64,000 bases of DNA from Dictyophora rubrovolvata (lineage: Eukaryota; Basidiomycota; Agaricomycetes; Phallales; Phallaceae): NCBI GenBank assembly GCA_029959195.1, contig CP114118.1, forward strand, positions 186,001-250,000. Direction: 5' to 3'. Below are positions 58,051 through 64,000 of this stretch, piece after piece (position 1 is the stretch's first letter; every line of letters starts with the position of its first letter). The position numbers and the translations under genes were made by a program. A model generated the notes under the pieces. It saw only the letters and a program-made list of their open reading frames with translations. It was not told where the DNA came from and made no database searches.

Positions 58051-60213
58051 AGTACTTATGTACTGAGGTGGAAGAGGACATCATAGTCACGCGCACATAA
58101 TATCAATTCCTTTTTTTTGGTGGAGCTTAAGACTAGTAGGTTTGGCGAAATCAACCAATTAATCTACAATAATACAACTTATATATTACTTATCATCACT
58201 TTAACGTCAATCTGCGTTTTATCCAAAACCTTGCAATTGAATCAACAACCCAGCAATAGTGCCTCTGACGAGGTTCCCAAACTGATTTCACTAGGGTCTC
58301 GATTTCACTACCAAACTTTCCAGGAATTCCATGACTAATACCGTACATGACCGTTGAGGCCACGACTGTTTTATATCCCGCCGCCGCGGTTACCGTTACC
58401 ATAGTAGGAATGTGCTCTTTCGAAAAGCCCTGGAATACTCGTTGCCTCCGCGGATCCAAGCATTATACTAAGCATTTATGAGAGCTCACCGACACCACCG
58501 AAGCATTCCTTAACAGTCCAATGCGCCCTCGGTATGACACCGCCTCGGCCCTCGGAATCGTGCTTGAAAACGACTTCGCCACAACCCTAGCCTTTACTCG
58601 CCGTTCACTCTCACTGCTCTCACTCATCACTGTTTTGCACCCAGGGGAGATTAGTGCCGGGTTCCAATCTGTTCCAATCGATTGTTCCCATTCGGCAAAG
58701 TGAAAGTGAACGGTCTAATAAGACCGTTTCAGGGTTGGCTTAAAAAGAGAGGACCCTTGTCACGTCGGTAGACCAAAAATAATATGTACGTACTAGGATG
58801 CTGTGAATTCAAATGTTCCGAGAAATTAAGATAGATCAAGAGTGAGGATGACGATGACAAGAAGGGCAGTGTATTTATTGACTCGTATAATGAATTGCGG
58901 ACCTGTCGCAAGTCCTCTACAACTACTATAGGCAGGGATTGAACAAGGGTTGGCTTACAAGGACTCCTAGCATAAATTCTCAACCATTCTCTTCAGTCAG
59001 TCTTCCTTGGAACTGTTTTATTTCCAGTTTGGCTATGTGACCACTGACAAGGGGGGAGATTAGTGCCTGCATGCTCGGTAAAAAGACTGATGGGACCAGT
59101 GCAGGGTTGTCCCAACTAAGTGTACACCTTGTCACGCAAAAACAAAGGATAGATATATATAGTGATAATTACGGTGTAGCTATTAGGGGATGGGTCTATA
59201 CGAGATACGTGGTACTCGTAAGTCCGAGCTCCTCGTAGATAGCTATTATATAATCGAGTATCACGCAGCGTGTATATAGCTATTTTTTTCACCGTAGGCG
59301 CGTGCAGATGCCCGTGTGCGCCCAAATTAAGCGGGAGGCGGGAACCGACAGGGCGGGTTGACTATGGTACAAGAGGCGCAACCGAGGAAAGTTCCATCAC
59401 GTGACCAAGTTCGACAGGCGCCGAACGGCCCAAACCTTTTCTCGACCATCACTACCTCCTTTCCCAACTGCGCCCATCTCCCCGCGCTTGCATCTTTTAG
59501 TAGATGCGAAAATGTGCAGCATTCGGATAGATATGTATGGATGAGGGCCGGCAATGGATCAATAGTAAGCATCTGCCTAGTGAAAAAAATTTTCACCTTT
59601 TTAACATTTTTTTTGTTCATGTACCTCGGTTTTAGCTAGAGTGGACGCTGCAACCTCTCCTCTCCCCTCTCCCCTCTCCCCCTCATACATGGCTCATTTT
59701 TAGGTTTCAGCTCCTCTTTGGCGGGTTTGCTGGGTGGTGGGGGCTGGATGTGACGGTAGGTTTGTAAACCCTAATGCTGGCATATTCCATCAAACATTAG
59801 ATAGATTTTGGTGTAAATAAGTAAATTAGTAAATTTGAAATATCTAAGCTATGGCAGTTGTGCATGGTGCAGATTAAATCGTCAGCGGCGGGAGGACTGT
59901 TCAGATTGAATGTTACCTGCCTGCCCACTCGTTTTGTCGTCTACGCATCTGGTCTCGAAGCTAGCAGCGGGTGGAGACGTTGGAGGGTTTGGTGTGGGGA
60001 GCTACCACCCCGCCTCTACTTAAGGCATTTTCAGCTCATCCCGCCCATATCTCTTAGGTTTGGGGCGGGCGGAATGATAGGTGGGTCGCCGGTTAACTAG
60101 CTTTCTAAAAATAAAATCACTTGACGCCTTTGAAGGGTTTTCATCGTCTACGGGCATGGAAGTCCGAACTCCTTTGCCGAGTGCCACTCTCACGAAGTTC
60201 GTATTCCCTCATT
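58051..60213. other. Gene-free stretch with short repeats
   Basis: GGGGAGATTAGTGCC at about 58646 and 59053, each followed within 30-100 bp by CAGGGTTG and CTTGTCACG, suggests a duplicated element end. A CCTCTCCCCTCTCCCCTCTC tract lies at about 59655-59690, and TATAGCTATT repeats near 59200-59290. No gene was supported. Confidence 0.4.
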
Positions 60214-60528
60214 AGGGGATGTCAGAGTAGGTCGTTTCAAGGCCGTTTTGCTGTCCGTTTCACCCATCGGTCGTTCTCGGTCAGGGATGAATTTTTAAGG
60301 AGAATTTCTAGAAATATTTCTTTAATAAATCATATAAAAATTTTTTTGAGCGACTGTACAATGCATAGGTGAAACGGCGCACGAAACGGTCATCGAAACG
60401 GACGGGCAGCGGGGGTGTTCAGAGTTAAAACGGGATAAGTGGTATTCCCGAGGTATTCCCGACATCTCGAAACGGGCAGCGAAACGGACAGCGAAACGGT
60501 CTTGAAACGACCTACTCTGACATCCCCT
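60214..60528. mobile_element. 315-bp MITE with 48-bp terminal inverted repeats
   Basis: The left end AGGGGATGTCAGAGTAGGTC onward and the right end are inverse complements over 48 bp with two mismatches. Both sides are flanked by ATT (60211-60213, 60529-60531); alternatively the ends are GGGG...CCCC with a TA duplication. Sub-terminal GAAACGG/CCGTTTC motifs repeat inside. There is no coding capacity. The superfamily (PIF/Harbinger-like with 3-bp TSD or Tc1/mariner-like with TA) is undecided. Confidence 0.85.
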
Positions 60529-61194
60529 ATTGTTACGTACTTAGGGAATAAACCCAAGGCCGGACGAAAGCTGGCTTCTTAAACTATGTATGTACAGGAA
60601 TCGAACACGAAAACCTTTCAAGACACATAATTTACAGACTCCTCGTTGATTGCCCTTGTCTTTGCAGTATTGTAGGCCCTGCTTGACCTCGGGTATAAAT
60701 GCCCTACTATGTGTTATAATAAATATAGCATTAGGTAGGTTATAAAGTGTCAGCAAGGCTGAACCACAGGACGGAGCGCACGCCCCCAGCCATGTTGCTC
60801 CATATCACGAAAGTCGCGCAGACGCTGTTGTACTGTGGAATGTATGGAATAAGACCTTATGTTGGCACATCATGCCCGCATGCATCAGTGATCACAGGGT
60901 CGGATAACTCATGAAACTTTTTCATTGTATCGCTATTTACAAGTAGCTGGGGGTCTCTGGATCTAAAACAGTGTTGTGCCTTGGGCCAATCAGTTGGAAC
61001 GGACCACTTCACTAGAGTTTTACTCTGCATGCATGCATCACAGCCAGATGAGCCAGACATACATTTAATTCCTATGCAAATCGCCGCATGCGATGCAAAG
61101 AAACGGCGACAAGTTCTGATTTAAATAGGGCCACTCAATGTCGGTTTCATCAACTTCTTCTTCTTCTCCAATATCCTACTGGTCACTTTTTCAA
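60529..61194. other. Upstream region of peptidase E
   Basis: It holds the conserved D/E promoter block from 61081 with TTTAAATA at about 61120, some 67 bp before the ATG. Nothing else was recognised. Confidence 0.5.
61081..61143 (+). promoter_or_regulatory. Conserved promoter block of peptidase E
   Basis: TCGCCGCATGCGATGCAAAG and the following bases match the block at 54449 before peptidase D, including the TATA-like element. Upstream of it both promoters also share CACAGCCAGA. Confidence 0.6.
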
Positions 61195-62966
61195 ATGTTA
61201 TCCATTTTTGCTTTTATTCTACATCTCAATTCCGTCTTGGCATTGGCTTTACTACGTCCAGAATCTTCGGTTTCGGTGCCTGATATTAATACAAACGGCG
61301 ACCTGATGGCTAGACAAGAGGTCATAGGCGAATCTTTCTCCATCCCCATGAGCTGCAATCCGGTAAAGTTGCTTTTTTTTTGTTTCTACTGTCTTTCTAA
61401 CCCGAATGTGTACCGTTCCACTAAGTTTAGCTGCGTTGTTGAGGTTGACATCGGTTCACCCCCTACCACCTATAACCTTCTGGTGGATACGTAAATACTC
61501 GCGCTGTTTACATTATACAGCTATTATGTAATGCTGACCTTGATAATGTAGTGGTTCAGGCATAACCTGGGTAGGAGCCAACAAACCATATGTTTCAACT
61601 ACATCCACATTTCCAACTGGCCAAAACATATCAATTGATTACGGCGTTGGAAAATTTGTGAGTATTGACTTTTCTTTACCAAGTATATCTTTTGATATCT
61701 TTTGATTCTGTAAAGTTCGGAACTGAAAGTATGTCCCATCATCTGATAGGTTCTACGATTAGCAATACCCTCTCCAAGATCTCGATACAGTTACCCTGGG
61801 AAAGAACTTTGTCATTAACCAACAAAGCATTGGTGTTGCGGATCCGAGTCTCCTAAACAAATTGAATCCCATAGTGGGAAGTCTCGACGGAATTCTTGCT
61901 TTGGGTTTGTTACTAGTAAAAAAGTTTACATCTGAACATCCACCGAACAATATATAGGACCTAATAATCTCACTCGGGGCCTTTTCATTCCGGATATAAA
62001 CGGATCGACTTTTACTGTGGTTGACGTAAGTTTTCAAATAACCCCCCAAGTTGATCGGAAATTAATACTATCACGTAGGAACTCCAAAGACAAGGTCTCA
62101 ATGATAATCTCATCAAACCGCTAATGTCAATAACGCAGAGTTTCTATAGGTACTCTTACTGCTCGCGCCATTAACCTTATCACTCAACCAACTGGCCAAT
62201 CTGGTTCTGCTCCTGGCGTAATCACCTTCGGCAGCACCCAATCAGATAACCTTACGTCTGAAATGGAGTTATTTCCCATCACTCGGTCAAAAATTGGGGG
62301 AGCAGATCAATTCTGGGCCGTAGATATGGGCATCACGTGCGTAATTTGAGACAACTTTGGTTCTCTCAGCATCAACGTTCTGAATAGGTACGGCACGACC
62401 AATCTTCTGTCAAACGGGCCTGTTCTCATGAGTAAGACCCGTATTTATTGTCCTGAGAATTTGACGTGATATTTCTAAAGGTAGTGGAACGACCGGTATT
62501 CAACTAGCTATTGATGTCTTTGAGGGTTATCAGAAAGCAACGGGAAGTGTACCCGATGAAAACGGGCGGCTGGTGGTCACACCTGACCAGGCCGCAGGCC
62601 TCCAGCCTCTCCGTTTCACAGTCTTACAGGCGAGTATTCCTTTTTCTTTCTTGTATCTCATCATTCAGCTAGATTATCCCAAAGAATATATACACTTTGT
62701 CGCCGAGTGCGCAAATACAGCCACGTGCACCTGGCGATGATCCAAACAAAGTTCTCTTGGTCCCAACCGCCGCCACGGCCCCCAGCAACGAAAGCTTTGG
62801 TGCCATTTTAGGTTCCGGTTTCACGTACGACAACATTTATTTTTCACATCACTCAGATTTAATTGTGCGCATTCTTTTTAGGGCATACTACTCTACTGCC
62901 TACGACTCCGACAATGGTCTTGTTGGAATAGCTAGTACCCCATTCACAAATGCTACTGTTAATTGA
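61195..62966 (+). CDS. A1 aspartic peptidase homologue, copy E (second catalytic Asp lost)
   Basis: This is a secreted pepsin-family protein, closest to copy D. It starts MLSIFAFILHLNSVLALALL at 61195. The first intron present in the other copies is missing: the signal/propeptide exon runs directly into DLMARQEVIGESFSIPMSC, with a shorter propeptide. The first active site is VDT, intron, GSGITWVGANKPY. Further blocks are TVTLGKNFVINQQSIGVADP, PGVITFGSTQSDNLTSEMEL and FWAVDMGIT. At the second active site the split codon is A|GT instead of G|AT, giving S-S-G-T-T where D-T-G-T-T is expected. The rest (AIDVFEGYQKATG, then AYYSTAYDSDNGLVGIA) is open to TGA at 62966. A pepsin needs both aspartates, so this is probably an inactive homologue with the frame kept. 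Confidence 0.82.
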
Positions 62967-64000
62967 CTTACTTCACAACTACTAAATTGACATTCTTGAT
63001 GTAAAAAACGCCTATCAGAACATTATATATTCCAAATATAAGCAAAGAAGATCAGAAAGATAGAATCTCTCTTCTGTTCCGTTCTAGCTCTCACATTTGT
63101 TTCGGCTGCTAGTACTGCTTTCCGGACAACCTTAGTTTAGCCTTTGCTTTTTCATACTGACGTCACATGGTTTTCTTTGGAAGACCACGACATTGCCACG
63201 ACGCTTATTACTACTTCACCCCTCCAACACCAATAACCATGCCCGTAGCTCCTGAGTTCTACTCTATCATTTTCTGTTTCAACTTTTCTTTTCTCACTTT
63301 CGTTTTTGGCACTGTCATGTTGGCACACTGTATTTGCGGTTATTGGCAACTGATCTGAGGATCCAGAGTAAATGGATGATTGTACATCCATAGTGAGACA
63401 TTTGCTGCTCAGCGGGGTACCTATCAATAAAAAACCTGCGTCAGCGGTTGAGTTACTAATAGTAGGGCACTAAAAGTGGATACAATAGCAAATGAACATT
63501 CTGCTAGATTCGTGTCTCTTATGCTGTTTTCAGTCGACCGATCATCTGATTCATCTCACCTGCCTATATTGCACCCAGTATGCTTTTTTTGCTTCATATT
63601 GTTCTAGTCGTATTTAGGCTTTATCAATTAATATTTATTCTCATAATTTAATTCATATACAAAATTCTATTATGCTATTAAAGTCGATTGGCCTTTGATT
63701 CACCTCGCGATAATAAGAAGTTAGAAAAGCATGTCGGAAATAAAGAAAACACGTACCAAGGCTTCCACGCGTAGAGACAAATACCACGTGAGAGTGATGA
63801 ACCTGTTAACCAATGTAGAGCAACCAATTTGATAGTTAACCACAAGCATCATACCTTCATACAAACGAGCCCTAAATGGGTGTCGTCAAAAGGACCTAAA
63901 CCTACTATCGGCGATCCGACTGCAGACGACCGAACGTGGAAACATGGCGGCGTGACCAGTTCCTTGTTTAAAAAATAAGTGCTACAAGTTCGATTTGCTC
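62967..64000. other. Gene-free right end
   Basis: No supported gene. A minus ORF at 63152-63427 has no recognisable motif. A gene could begin beyond the window. Confidence 0.4.

Noticed and set aside
58196-58459. 88-codon minus ORF as first exon of the hypothetical gene at 57427
   Set aside because: No in-frame splice path to the downstream exons could be shown.
63152-63427. 91-codon minus ORF at right end
   Set aside because: No motif, no splice context, and opposite to the 3' flank of peptidase E.

Overview
The window reads as nuclear DNA of an agaricomycete (mushroom-forming basidiomycete). Genes are split by many GT-AG introns of about 50-70 nt. The gene content also fits: polyporopepsin-like A1 aspartic peptidases, a 5-hmdU-DNA-kinase-helical-domain protein of the kind common in mushrooms, a short F-box protein, an OPT oligopeptide transporter, and a Ty3/Gypsy chromovirus. 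No rRNA gene, CRISPR array or convincing tRNA was seen.

Layout. 1-10.6 kb is gene-poor accessory DNA: a small secreted protein built from five in-phase micro-exons (553-1408), two related cysteine-rich proteins (4157-4685, 8419-8697), and a decayed aspartic peptidase between them (5281-7095). 10.6-18.1 kb is a housekeeping block: LSM6 (-) and the mitochondrial DEAD-box helicase MRH4 (+) share a divergent promoter, followed by an F-box-like protein and a modified-base-type helical-domain protein with two SUMO-interaction-like motifs and a C-terminal chromodomain. 18.5-30 kb holds two aspartic peptidases (one -, one +), a 14-TM DHA2-type MFS transporter, a small glycine-rich protein and a local repeat tract. 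30.5-40.2 kb holds an OPT transporter and a GH31 alpha-glucosidase, both on the minus strand. 41-54.2 kb is a nested retroelement graveyard: a Gypsy chromovirus with 406-bp LTRs, solo LTRs with clean target-site duplications, a split inverted LTR, a 2.28-kb insertion carrying two related ORFs of unknown function, and a 213-bp insertion. 54.2-63 kb has two more aspartic peptidases sharing a promoter block, a 733-bp segmental copy of the middle of the GH31 gene, a poorly understood minus-strand ORF and a 315-bp MITE.

How it fits together. The recurring theme is secreted degradation and uptake: five A1 peptidase copies (three apparently intact, one pseudogene, one with a lost catalytic Asp), an oligopeptide transporter that could import their products, and an alpha-glucosidase. 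The five peptidases lie on both strands and share promoter motifs, as expected of dispersed local duplication. The strongest leads for new biology are the micro-exon secreted protein, the helical-domain/SIM/chromodomain fusion, the nested element with paralogous ORFs, the cysteine-rich pair and the partial GH31 duplication. All gene models come from reading splice sites by eye and family recall. No database or transcript evidence was available.
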